From NCBI GenBank assembly GCA_963575745.1, contig CAUYUJ010004703.1, positions 79,501 through 143,500 on the forward strand: a stretch of 64,000 nt of DNA, written 5' to 3'. This stretch comes from Prorocentrum cordatum (taxonomy: Eukaryota > Sar > Dinophyceae > Prorocentrales > Prorocentraceae). The translations under genes and the position numbers were made by a program. Positions within the stretch are counted from its first letter, which is position 1. Every line of letters begins with the position of its first letter. Positions 55,606 through 64,000 of this stretch are shown piece after piece. Under the pieces are notes generated by a model. That model saw only the letters and a list, made by a program, of their open reading frames with translations. It was not told the origin of the DNA and searched no databases.

Positions 55606-57702
55606 CTAACTCTGTCCATGCAACGTACATTGGACCGCGCGCTTGGCGTCGGGGTCAGTCGCGATCTTCGCGATCTGGTCAGGCGGGGACACGTCGCCCG
55701 TCTCGGAGATGGCTTTGATAACGGACAAGACTGATGCCACGAAGTCCACGTCGAACGTTTTGCCACCGCCAGCGATCGCGCGCGCCTGGTTCGACAGCCC
55801 CTGCTGGGATGGGCCGACTGTGAACATCCGCCCAGCGCGCTGGACGTACGTCACGTCGATCACTTTGCCGCCTGGAGAGCGCTCGTCATCCCTGCCGTGC
55901 GTGCGCACGTATGAAATGTATTTCTTGAGCTTGGCCTTCTCTTCCTTCTCATGCCGGGAGTTCCCAAGGTTCTCGAAGCGGCTCTGCAGGGCGACCAGGT
56001 CCCGCACGACTTCTTCGTAAGTTCCCTTGACCTCATCCTCCGCCATCTGCGTGGGCACCACGGGGTACATGAGCCTGTTGTTCGCCTGGACAGCCAGCTC
56101 TGCGAAGTTGGGCTCGTATGCCTCGGCGTCCTGCAATGCATCCATCAAGCCGAAGACGACGGTGTATCCGCAGTACGTGGGCATGCCATGCGGCGCAGCC
56201 ATCGAATCGAAACGCTGCGCGTCCAATGAGAGGCGCTGGAAGCCAGCCTGCGCCGCGTTCCAGCGGAACAGATAAGGGTGATCTGAGACAGCCTTCTTCA
56301 TGTTGTCCAGCCTGGGCGGCTTTTCAGCGGCCCCCTCGTCCGTCTGGTTGCCAGGGATGCAGGCGAGCTTCTTAATGATGTAGGACTTCACGAACGATTC
56401 CCTGGCCTCTGTCGATTTGTGGATCTTCAGCAGCAAGCTCGAACTCGAAGTTTCAGGGGCGTCCGCTGGGTTCTCCCATGGGGCAGTCGCGCCGACCATA
56501 TCGGCCACGAACGCCTGCGCTCTCTTGAGCTGGTGCTCTGACGGCTGCGACAGATACCCCCGCGCCCTGTCGATGCCGTACTTGTTCAAGGAAAGAAACA
56601 ACTCGTCGTGCAAGTCAATGTCCATCCCCATGGGCGACGTGAACAGCTCAAACACGGTCGGGTCGTCTTGAAACCACTTCTCCAGGACATTCACCTTCGC
56701 AGGGTTTGCCTCGAAGGTGGCGAAGTAGCCCACTACCCTCGGCCGCCTAGTCATTGAGTCCAGTTTGCTCGTGTGGGGGACATTCACGCGCGGAGCCTCG
56801 TTGCACTCCCAATTGAAAGCAGTGGTCCGCAAATTGACCATGAGCGCGACCTTGCCGCAGTTCGGCCTCGCGGGGAACTCTCCGCCCGAGAACATGTTCT
56901 TCAGTAAACCGCTACGCGCCACCGTCGTCGTGGACGCCTCCTGCATGGTAGCGGCTCGGCAGAACGCAACGTTGATGCCCTGCTTGCGGTGCTCCTCCTC
57001 GTTCTCGAAGCACGTGGAGGGGATGTACTTGCGGGTGTCCGAGAAGACGTTGTGGCGGAGGGCTGGGATCAAAGATTTGGAATTGCCGCCACTCCCTGTG
57101 TGGCACAAGCAAACGTGCGTATCTTGCTTCCCCAGAAGGCCGAGAATGTCGTTGGCGTAGACCATGCGACGGCCCTCGGGGTTCCCCGCGAACGCAGTCG
57201 TCAATGCCATCTTGAACTTCTTCCGCTCGTCCTCGGGCGGTTTGTAGGTCAAGTGGTTGCCCAGCTTGCATTTCATGTGGATGTAGCAATTGTTGCCCGC
57301 GGGCTTCTGGATGCGCTGTATGCTACCAGCTTCAGGCGCGTTCCCCGTGGGCGTGGAGATCTTGGCGCATGCATTGGTAAAGCATAGTAGAACGTGCCCC
57401 GTGACTGGGCGGTCCTGCTGGTAGAATTCGGCATGCGCCTTCAACGCGCCAGGCCCCTTCGCGGCATTCACGAAGTGCCAGGGCATGTTGGAGAGCGAGT
57501 ACGCCGCTGCCGTTGCCCAGTGCTTCGCGCTGCGTAGTTCGAAATCTTCCACGGGGGCGAAGTTCGCCCACTGCTGGAAGTTCTTCAAGAAGGGAATGAC
57601 GCTCCCCCACGTTCGTTCCACCTCTGCTTTCGCTGCCTCGCTCAACACAAATTTAGCAGCCGTCATCGCCTGCTCCATGCGGATGACCAGGCGCTGAGGC
57701 AT
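55606..57702 (-). CDS. Superfamily 3 (D5-like) helicase
   Basis: ATG at 57700-57702; 698 codons. Motifs: Walker A HTGSGGNSKS (G203-S210, the SF3 'GxGxNGKS' loop with Ser for Gly before Lys); motif B region RAATMQEAST (E255), followed by LLKNMFSGGEFPARP, which matches the D5 'LK-x-L-x-GGD-x-x-x-AR' segment with Glu for Asp; then FNWECNEAPRVN (motif C 'N-x-x-P') and LDSMTRRPRVVGYFATF, the D5 'D-x-x-x-x-RR-x-x-x-x-x-F' element. SF3 helicases of this type unwind DNA at replication origins in large DNA viruses, virophages and some mobile elements. The N-terminal 200 residues match no primase motif I can see. It has clear sequence upstream in another frame and downstream past a stop, so it may be a decaying viral insertion or a domesticated gene. 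Confidence 0.75.
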   Translation of the reverse strand: MPQRLVIRMEQAMTAAKFVLSEAAKAEVERTWGSVIPFLKNFQQWANFAPVEDFELRSAKHWATAAAYSLSNMPWHFVNAAKGPGALKAHAEFYQQDRPVTGHVLLCFTNACAKISTPTGNAPEAGSIQRIQKPAGNNCYIHMKCKLGNHLTYKPPEDERKKFKMALTTAFAGNPEGRRMVYANDILGLLGKQDTHVCLCHTGSGGNSKSLIPALRHNVFSDTRKYIPSTCFENEEEHRKQGINVAFCRAATMQEASTTTVARSGLLKNMFSGGEFPARPNCGKVALMVNLRTTAFNWECNEAPRVNVPHTSKLDSMTRRPRVVGYFATFEANPAKVNVLEKWFQDDPTVFELFTSPMGMDIDLHDELFLSLNKYGIDRARGYLSQPSEHQLKRAQAFVADMVGATAPWENPADAPETSSSSLLLKIHKSTEARESFVKSYIIKKLACIPGNQTDEGAAEKPPRLDNMKKAVSDHPYLFRWNAAQAGFQRLSLDAQRFDSMAAPHGMPTYCGYTVVFGLMDALQDAEAYEPNFAELAVQANNRLMYPVVPTQMAEDEVKGTYEEVVRDLVALQSRFENLGNSRHEKEEKAKLKKYISYVRTHGRDDERSPGGKVIDVTYVQRAGRMFTVGPSQQGLSNQARAIAGGGKTFDVDFVASVLSVIKAISETGDVSPPDQIAKIATDPDAKRAVQCTLHGQS

Positions 57703-57726
57703 CGAATCGACGGCGAGCCAAGCCCC

Positions 57727-57997
57727 TGCCGCAGATCAAGCCGACAACGCGCGCGAGGAGGAAATCACTCTTTGGGTCCCAGGTCATGCCCAAGTCGACG
57801 TAAAGGGCGACGATGGCTAGAGCATCCTTCTTCACGATGTCCATGCCCGCCCAGTCGTCCCCAAAATCAGTTGCAAGCCTGTTCGAGAGTCGCTTCGTCT
57901 CCTCCAGGAGAGTGGCCTTCGGCCTCGCCTCCGTCTCCACCATCTGGAACTTTAAGTGGCTGGCGTTTAACTCATCCAGTTCGTCGTCCTTCCACAT
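57727..57997 (-). pseudogene. Helicase gene N-terminal region in another frame
   Basis: Frame starting MWKDDELDELNASHLKFQ (ATG 57995-57997), continuing through TKRLSNRLATDFGDDWAGMD and ALYVDLGMTWDPKSDF to LLARVVGLI. It overlaps the start of the helicase frame, which opens only after a TGA just upstream of 57735. The switch needs one base to be lost near the four-base C run at 57723-57726 (or a very small intron). Either an assembly error in the run or a real frameshift mutation. Confidence 0.45.
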
Positions 57998-58404
57998 GTC
58001 GACGTCGCTGTTAACCGCGGCCGCGTCCAAGCGCGCGCGCGCCGCTCGACAGGGGCGTCGGCAGGCGCCGCCATGCTCGCGACGCGCGTGGGGGGCGAGG
58101 TACGCGGGAAGTGCGACAAAGCAGACTCGCGACCGTCTCGGCGCAACCCTTCTTTGAGCCAAAACACCAGCAATGTGAAGGCGAATGCTCGTAATGATTG
58201 ATCAATAACGTTCCCGTGTTGCCTTGCTGGGTTTGTCTTGTGTTCATGTGTGGGTGTCCTCCAGAACCCTCTCGTGGGCCTCTTGCGTGTCCTCTCCAAT
58301 GTGCCCCCCCCTGGGCCCTTCCTGGGGGTGCTCGTGGGGTTCTGTGCGTTTCTCCTACTACCTCCACAATCGCGTAATGCTGAGAACAGCTGTTTCCGCT
58401 GCTT

Positions 58405-58764
58405 CTAGTCTGAGCCAGAGGAAGAGGAAGAGGAGGAAGAGCTCCTACCGTGGAAGTCGGACTCAGAAGAAGACGCCCCCGCAGAAGCGGATGAGGACGA
58501 GGAGAGCTTCTTCATGACCTTGCCCTGCCCCTTCGCATTGGCCTTCGCCTTGGCTCTGAGTATGCTCCTGCGCTGGCTCTCTGTGTTCCGATGCCGCTTC
58601 TCCTCCGAGGACATCGGCGCCCGCGTCGAAATCAGGGGGGGCGGCGCCTGCTTGCCGCGCAGGCGCCGCCCCTCCCCTGGACTCTTCCAGCCGCTGTTGC
58701 TCATCTGCTGCTCGACGGTGCGGGTGTTTTTCTTTTTCTCCTCCATGGGAGGCCCGCGGGGCAT
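58405..58764 (-). CDS. Basic Ser-rich N-terminal coding segment, hypothetical
   Basis: 119 codons starting MPRGPPMEEKKKNTRTVEQQ. Contains EEKRHRNTESQRRS and ILRAKAKANAKGQGKVMKK basic helices, then poly-Ser stretches interrupted by SDFHGR. Location just upstream of the helicase N-terminal piece suggests a 5' exon of that gene. No domain recognised. Confidence 0.4.
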   Translation of the reverse strand: MPRGPPMEEKKKNTRTVEQQMSNSGWKSPGEGRRLRGKQAPPPLISTRAPMSSEEKRHRNTESQRRSILRAKAKANAKGQGKVMKKLSSSSSASAGASSSESDFHGRSSSSSSSSSGSD

Positions 58765-58824
58765 CTTCTGCTGTGCGGCGCGGCTGCTCTATCTCGAAGC
58801 TTGAACCTGGAAACAGCTACGGAC

Positions 58825-59130
58825 AGGATGATGATGAAGATGATGATGATGATGATGATGATGATGACGAGTATCGTTATCAAGGCGCTGCCGGCGACGA
58901 TAGTGGTACCAACCACGTGTTTCAAGACAGTGCCGATGACTATGGTGATGACGAGTATGGTCGTCAAGATGTTGTCAATCGCGATGCTGATGAAATGCCT
59001 CAGCCTGAGGATGATATCGACGACGATGCCGATGACACCAATTCCTCACAAGACGTAGGGGAGGACGATGGGGAGGGGGAGACGTAGGAGGATACCGATG
59101 ACGATGGGGAGGGGGAGACGTAGGAGGAAG
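58825..59130. repeat. GAT microsatellite and 37-bp tandem repeat
   Basis: (GAT)n at 58829-58868 and two copies of ACGATGGGGAGGGGGAGACG with flanks at about 59064-59125. Confidence 0.8.
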
Positions 59131-59149
59131 AGACTTCGTGGGAACAGTC

Positions 59150-59560
59150 TTGCGCCTCTTGGGAGGCCTCTGCGGGGCTTCCTGGGGGCCTTTTGGAAAC
59201 CTCTTGGGGGCCTCCCTGCGCCTCTTGGGGGCCACTTGGGGGCCTGTGGGGGCTTCTTGGGGGCCTCCTTGGTAATATTACGGCGTTCCCGGCCCGTCTG
59301 ACACCGTCGGAAACCGTCTTTGGGGCCTCTGTGAACCGACTTGGGGCTCTCCTGGGGCGTTGCAGGGCCGTCTTGAAGAATACCTTGGACGTTTTGGAGG
59401 TCGCCGTCTAAGGGGCCTCTTGGGCCGTCTTGGGCCATCGGAATGCCAACAAGGCGCAAATGCCAAACTCTGTTGAAAACCCTGGGGGGTCAGTGATGTT
59501 GGCCTCTTCGGACCTTCTTGGGGGAACTCTTGGTGGCCTCTAGGGCCGTCTGGGAAGCCC
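59150..59560. repeat. CTTGGGGGCCTC degenerate repeats
   Basis: Same word family as 51.78-52.96 kb (TCTTGGGGGCCTCC, GGCCGTCTTGGG). No gene. Confidence 0.65.
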
Positions 59561-59606
59561 CTTAAGGGCCCCATTGAGCCGTCTTGGGCCATCTTGAAAC
59601 CATTTT

Positions 59607-59862
59607 TGTTCATTCTTGTTTTCCAGAGAAATGCTGAGGCGAAGACAACATGTCGTGTGGGCAGTTTGTCCCGCACAACCCGCAGAGAACGCAACAATTA
59701 AATGGGCTTTGGACTGGCGAGGTCAGAAGCGATGGCTACAGAGCGAGTGAAGCGGACGTATGCAATGAACAATACCGTGCACTGCTATGTTCATTCTTGT
59801 TTTCCAAAGAAATGCTGAGGCGAAGACAACATGTCGTGTGGGCAGTTTGTCCCACTCAACCC
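59607..59862. repeat. 75-bp direct repeats flanking the end of the retroelement
   Basis: 59607-59681 and 59788-59862 share 'tgttcattcttgttttcca', 'agaaatgctgaggcgaagac' and 'aacatgtcgtgtgggcag' in order with three or four differences, offset 181 bp. They lie immediately past the 3' end of the methyltransferase frame, where split direct repeats of a DIRS/Ngaro-like element would be expected. Confidence 0.65.
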
Positions 59863-59902
59863 ATCCTCATGAATGCACCCCGTCTTCAAGCAATGTACTG
59901 GA

Positions 59903-60482
59903 TTACCGCATCAAATTCCACAGGCGGCTAGCCCGCAGAGACAAATAGCTGTGGGAAAATTCTCGAGCGAGCACGGAGCACAGGCGCGGGGGGCAGGAAG
60001 CTTTAAGATGCGTAAGGAAGCCGGCCTTGGACTTACCAGACAGAACAAGGCGAGGCTTGCCCGAAAACGTGCAAACACCCCTACCTTTACAGTGCCATGT
60101 GTAAAGCTCTGGCGGAACGGATATATTGGCGAGAGCCCTACGAGTGCGCGCTCGAAAAGGACGGCCAGCGCCGCAATAGTCAAAGACAACAGTCTGGACA
60201 TTGGCATGAAAGTGAAAACGCTGGCGGCTGGGGAGCAGCCACAGCAGACTAGATGCAGGATTTTCCTCTCCAGCTGGCAGCTGGCGTCTCAGGGCGATGC
60301 CTAGCAAGAGTGCGACTCTGTCAGCCAGCTTGTTCGAGGTAACGACATCGTGATAGTCGACGCCCTCCAGGCCTGGCAGGCCTCGCAGGTGCTCCTTCGT
60401 CCGCAAGCGACGAGGCATCACACTGTGAGGCGGGGCCCTGCGAGCCTGTGACCATTTTTCACAAGGGCTGCGACAATTTTTC
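59903..60482 (-). pseudogene. C5-methyltransferase-like domain, C-terminal part (shifted frame)
   Basis: Frame ending at 59903 that carries a second copy of the Pro-Cys motif (SPCEKWSQARR), then LPGLEGVDYHDVVTSNKLAD, LPAGEENPASSLLWLLP (motif VI-like Glu-Asn at about 60257-60265), DYCGAGRPFRARTRRALAN and CKGRGVCTFSGKPRLVLSG. The motif order matches the second half of cytosine-C5 methyltransferase-like proteins. It is out of frame with the N-terminal half because of the 22-bp duplication at 60454-60493. Confidence 0.65.
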
Positions 60483-60493
60483 ACAAGGGCTGC
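60454..60493. repeat. 22-bp tandem duplication breaking the methyltransferase
   Basis: ATTTTTCACAAGGGCTGC occurs at 60454-60471 and again at 60476-60493, offset by 22. Because 22 is not a multiple of 3, the frame entering from the N-terminal half hits TGA at 60459-60461, while the other frame contains the Pro-Cys motif again. Each frame thus keeps one copy of the motif. Confidence 0.85.
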
Positions 60494-60690
60494 CTGAAAA
60501 CATGCCCCAGATGATACCAGACTCAAGCCAGCCTCGAAGGGCGCGGAAGACATCATCTTGCAGCAAGTCGCACTCTGGGCCAAGGAGTACGTCAATTGAA
60601 ACAACAGCGTGCCCCCTTTTCTTTAGCTCGGCGGCGAGGCCACCCGAGCCTGAGAAGAGATCCAGGAACGCCCGCCGTTCGCCAAGGCGG
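60459..60690 (-). pseudogene. C5-methyltransferase-like domain, N-terminal part
   Basis: In the same frame as the reverse transcriptase: FLDLFSGSGGLAAELKKRG is motif I (S-adenosylmethionine loop), VSIDV the acidic end of the second strand, CDLLQDDVF the third, and FSGSPCEKLSQ motif IV with the catalytic Cys, then an immediate stop. Family: cytosine-C5 methyltransferases. Capture of such genes by retrotransposons has been described in dinoflagellates. Confidence 0.65.
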
Positions 60691-60699
60691 CCGGCGCGG

Positions 60700-61650
60700 A
60701 GGGCAGCACGTAGGCGATGTCGAAGAGCTGCGGGGCGGCTGCCGCCAAGATCTCGCAGCTCATCCTCTGGGCGCTGCTGAGGGCCTGCCTGACCACCGCC
60801 AGCCGACCGGCCTTGTCGTACCTCCGAACTGGCGAAGTCGTCCTCCACGTTCCTCGCCTCCGCACCTCCAGCAGTGCGCGGTACCCTGCAACGCAGACGT
60901 CTGTCGCGTCGCCGTGCCTCAGGAAGTGCGGCGAGCAGTCCAAACCTTCGAGCTTGAGGTACTGACAAGCAACATGGAAGTCGACCAGGCGCTGCGGGTG
61001 CGAGCTCTCGAACAGCAGCTCGTCCCCGAGACGAAGCAGCTGCAGCCGCACGACAGCACGCCCAATCCAGTGACGTCGATGAAGGTCGAGCCCCACTGTG
61101 GAGTCGAATTCGCCCGTCTTGGAGCTGGTAGTAGGCTCCTCTGGGTGCAGGAGCAGGAGGGGTTGCTGCAGCCCTCCGACCACTCTGCACCTGCCTGGCA
61201 GAAACTGCATGGCCAGAAAGGTCGCGGTCTCCGACGGGTTCAGGTCGTACTCGAAGGTCACCAAGATGCACCGCCCCGGGTCTGGCTTCCCCCGCGAGGC
61301 CAGCACGGCCGCCATCGCGCGCGCGAGCGCCCGCGGCAGCGGCTGGCGGGAGTGGCCCGACGGGCGCTGCGTCCCGTCTGACAGCGACGTGTTCGCCGGG
61401 GGAAAGAGGCGCCGAACGGGCCTTCCCAGCGCGGGCTCGCCCCCAGCCAAGGCACAGCGGGTGCGGGAGAACGCCTCCTGCCCCATGCCGCGGTCGAAGG
61501 CCCACTCGGAGTAGTCCACCAGCGTCTCGTCCGACTGCGCGGGAGTCCAGCCCGGCAGCGCCAGCAGCCGCGGCGAGCCCGAGCGCATGGTCAGCGCCAG
61601 CAGGCACGAACGCACGGTGACGTGTCGCACCCGACGCGCCGCCAGTCGCG
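60700..61650 (-). CDS. Tyrosine recombinase domain
   Basis: Coded one frame away from the reverse transcriptase. N-terminal helical part (LVDYSEWAFDRGMGQEAFSR), then the catalytic half: FEYDLNPSETATF at the place of the 'LR-x-SE' box, SSKTGEFDSTVGLD at the Lys loop, SPHFLRHGDAT (H-x-x-R), LLEVRRRGTWRT (His/Trp position), and SPVRRYDKAGR with the nucleophile Tyr (codon at about 60820). The first catalytic Arg is Asn here. The frame ends at 60623, next to the methyltransferase motif I in another frame. Confidence 0.7.
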
Positions 61651-61984
61651 AGCGCCGCGGACGCAGCAGCGCCCGCCGCGAACAGCTTTCTGCGGGCCTG
61701 TCGCCCAGCGGCGCCTGGGATGTCCAGCCCCGGCGGGAGCCCGAAGGGCCTGGCGGCCCGTGCCCGCCGCGCCAGTCGGAGGCGCGCCGGGTGGTCGGCG
61801 CCGGCCTGGGCTCTGCTGCATCGCGGGCGCGCTTGCCGTAGGCGGGGCTGACCGAGTAGACCGTCGTTGGCATGGTAGTGCTCCCTCGAGCCGATGTCTC
61901 CGGACAGAGGCCCAGCGTGATGTGTGCCGATCTCCTCCAGGCCTGGGAGTGTGCTGCACTGTCCGACAACGTGGTGCTTCCTTG

Positions 61985-64000
61985 CGCCTGGCATGAACCT
62001 GCGAGAGGGAGCGTCACCAGGGTTGAGCTCTGATGGGATCCACCTGAACCTGAGCTGCATCCCAGAGGCGACTGAGATAGCGCAGATCTCCCGACAGATG
62101 ACGTTGAGTGCAAAGTGTGCAGCTCTGCCCTTTTCACACGCGCAAGCCACCCCGAGGTTGTCACCCAGGATGAGGTGCCGATGTCCATGCAGCTGCGAGT
62201 TGCGCGCAAGGCGCCGCACAGCCCAGCGCGCCCCCTCAGCCTCTAGGACGTGGATGGCCGCGGCCCGCCGCCAGCGACGGGCGGCCGCGACCGCCCAAGG
62301 TTCTGCCAAGAGCCGCGCTGCCGGCACCTCCTCAATGTGGGTCAGGGTGCCCTCCGCGGTGACATCGGCCGCCGTGGCGTGCAGGAGCTGCTGTTCGACC
62401 AGCGTGTCCCTGGGGGCATAATCGGCCGTCAGGACTCCTCTGAAGCGACTGCGCTCCGAAAGGCTGCCAACTCGCCGAACATCACTGATGGGCCACGGCT
62501 GCTCCACCACGCCAAACCCCCATGGCGAGGCGTCTGTGGCGGTGACCCGTTCGCACCAGGGGCGGCTCAGCGAAACGGTCACGCAGGGAAGCAGCGCTCT
62601 GAACCACGTGAGCTCTCGCCTCACCGACGACCAGAGAGGCTGCCGCTTGTCACGCGACCGCCTGCAAAACTCGTAGATCGCATGGAAGAGCGAGAGCATG
62701 TGCCGCTGCAGCATGACAGCCGCGGTGATGTGGCCCATCAGCCTCTCGAGCTCGCGCCCCGTGACAAGACGTCCAGGTGCCAGCGCAAAATCGAGGCTGA
62801 ACTTCAGCCGCCAAAACTTGCTGTGCGACAGGCGCCAGGTGGCCGAGGGCTTGTGCAGCACGAAGCCGAGAAGAGCGTGCATGTCCCCATCATCGCGGTC
62901 AAAGGAAGCCTGAATCCCCCGCGCACCCAGAGCGGCCAGCATGCGCTCCACCTCCAGCGCGGGGTCGCCGCTGCCTGACGTGAAGACTGCGACGTTGTCG
63001 ATGTGCAGCATCTTGGCGGTGGCACACTGAGTCCCCGGCGCCGGCGTGGGCACCTTGTCAGCGATCCAGGGCGCATCCGGGCTGATGGTGCTCAGGACAT
63101 GGGCATGGGCCTCTTGAGTGAGGTGCACGGCCCACGACCAGCCCATGGGGACCACTCTGGCAACGAAGTGGATCATCTCCGAGGGGTCCGAAACCCCCAG
63201 CCGCTGGCGGGCTGCCGTATCCAAGAAGCGTGCTTGGACCGCTGGCAGACCGAAGAAGGCACGTGCCCACGATGGCAGCTCGTACTGGTAGAAGCAGCAC
63301 TCGACGTCACCAGAGGCCACAGCAATCCCTCCAGCAGCGTCGACCTCCAAGTTCGCCAGGGCCTCCCCGCTCGCGAGCAGCGTGTAGGGCGGGTCCTGGA
63401 AATGGGCATTAGACCTTCGGGTGTCGAAGATCAGCCGCAGCGACGAGTCCTTCTTTGGGACGAAAAAGATGCCAGCGCGCTCGATGATGCTGCCCTCGGC
63501 CGCAGGCACAATGATGCCCGCGGAGAGCAGCTCGGAGAGGCACTCGCCATACTGGTAGCCATGCCGCTGCAACACTGGGTCCATGGCGCAGACCCTGGGA
63601 GCCTCACCCAAAGCAAAATTGCGAGCCTCTGGCTCTCGTAACATCTGCGACGAGTCACACAAGAGAGACTGCAGGTGCGGCGGCAGGACGTCAGCAAGCC
63701 GTACCCGTCCCGCCGCAGCCCGCGGGAGCGCCATGGCCCCCTTCCTGTAGGTTGTCGAAGCACCTTCGGCCATGCCGTCTGCATAGCCGTTCCGCGAAGC
63801 CTGGAGCGTCTGCCACGCCCCCAGGGGAGTCAGGTCGGATGGCGGCGGCTCCACACTGCCGTAGAGCTGTGCGAGGCGCCGCACGGCGGCGACCTGGCAG
63901 GCCGCAGGGGCCCCCGCGGGGGCATCCACCCCGCGGCCACCGAGGTCGTTCAGCGCGGCGATGCCCTCGCGCAGCCAGACCTCCTGATGCCGGCGCTGCC
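61985..64000 (-). CDS. Reverse transcriptase-RNase H of DIRS-like element (5' truncated by window edge)
   Basis: Open to the right edge: the first codons read RHQEVWLREGIAALNDL upstream of 63929 with no stop, so the N-terminus is outside. Counting from 63929: FFVPKKDSSLRLIFDTRRSN (155-174), motif A SGDVECCFYQYELP (D208), motif B VPMGWSWAVHLTQ (260-272), motif C HIDNVAVF (309-316). RNase H: VTATDASPWGFG (D466), a Glu-bearing helix HVLEAEGARWA, ILGDNLGVACACEKG (D590), and WIPSELNPGDAPSRR (D639), the closing motif typical of DIRS-group elements. The frame stays open to 60459, but beyond about 61985 it is a shadow of the recombinase. Confidence 0.85.

Larger units (their letters stand above)
59607..64000 (-). 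mobile_element. DIRS-like tyrosine-recombinase retrotransposon with methyltransferase (partial, right edge)
   Basis: In order on the minus strand: reverse transcriptase, RNase H ending in a NPGDAPSR segment, tyrosine recombinase, C5-methyltransferase-like domain, then 75-bp direct repeats. RT, RNase H, recombinase and (in many members) a methyltransferase is the gene content of DIRS-group elements, which insert by recombination and not by an integrase. The 5' end lies beyond the window. At least two frame changes (RNase H to recombinase, recombinase to methyltransferase) and one duplication-caused break indicate a non-autonomous or decaying copy. Confidence 0.75.

Noticed and set aside
60596-61381. 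Plus-strand 261-codon frame over the recombinase
   Set aside because: Antisense shadow; recombinase motifs are clear on the minus strand.
1-64000. tRNA or rRNA genes
   Set aside because: I saw no segment with the conserved rRNA blocks or a tRNA cloverleaf with B-box; without a covariance search small RNAs could be missed.

Overview
The window is nuclear DNA of a dinoflagellate. A minus-strand block at 51756-51775 is an exact match to 20 of the 22 bases of the dinoflagellate trans-spliced leader. Supported introns use GC-AG or GT-AG ends with G as the first exon base after the acceptor. One intron is about 10.9 kb. Protein-coding sequence is sparse, GC-rich and almost all on one strand, embedded in simple repeats, minisatellites and duplications. 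The genus cannot be fixed from sequence alone; very long introns and abundant simple repeats would fit Prorocentrum or a relative (inference).

Layout, left to right. 1-4.2 kb: degenerate GC-rich repeats and small minisatellites. 4.5-8.0 kb: an intact 1181-residue protein of unknown function with an N-terminal CxxC/CxxC zinc-finger-like motif (-). 8.3-8.8 kb: a minisatellite. 9.5-11.4 kb: two small basic proteins (-). 11.7-17.4 kb: a 1.2 kb segment present twice, a 77-bp minisatellite, C-rich and GCN arrays. 17.7-21.1 kb: a fragment with SUMO-interaction and nuclear-localisation motifs, and a multi-exon Cys/His gene (-). 21.5-24.3 kb: more of the GC-rich repeat family. 24.4-28.3 kb: a two-exon, roughly 1247-residue protein with a transposase-like D-D-CxxH-E pattern (-).

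29.4-42.8 kb: three exons of a CAP10/GT90 glycosyltransferase (-). Its exons at 41967-42771, 40809-41034 and 29434-29878 join in phase. The last intron (29879-40808) carries a 2.4-kb tandem duplication with 160-bp satellite arrays, flanked on both sides by an 85-bp repeat family. 43.2-44.0 kb may hold further upstream exons. 44.7-53.4 kb is repeats, including a pair of hairpin elements and the spliced-leader relic.

54.1-58.8 kb: a gene or decaying gene (-) with a superfamily 3 helicase domain of the D5 type found in large DNA viruses and virophages. It has one frame break near its N-terminus and one in-frame stop before a C-terminal tail. 59.6-64.0 kb and off the right edge: a DIRS-like tyrosine-recombinase retrotransposon (-) with reverse transcriptase, RNase H, tyrosine recombinase and a captured C5-cytosine methyltransferase-like domain. 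The methyltransferase is broken by a 22-bp tandem duplication at its Pro-Cys motif.

The window therefore mixes one recognisable host gene (GT90), three or four selfish or virus-derived modules (DIRS-like element, SF3 helicase, transposase-like gene, possibly the zinc-finger giant), and repeats. Exon joins are my own readings from frame, phase and splice signals; none has transcript support here.
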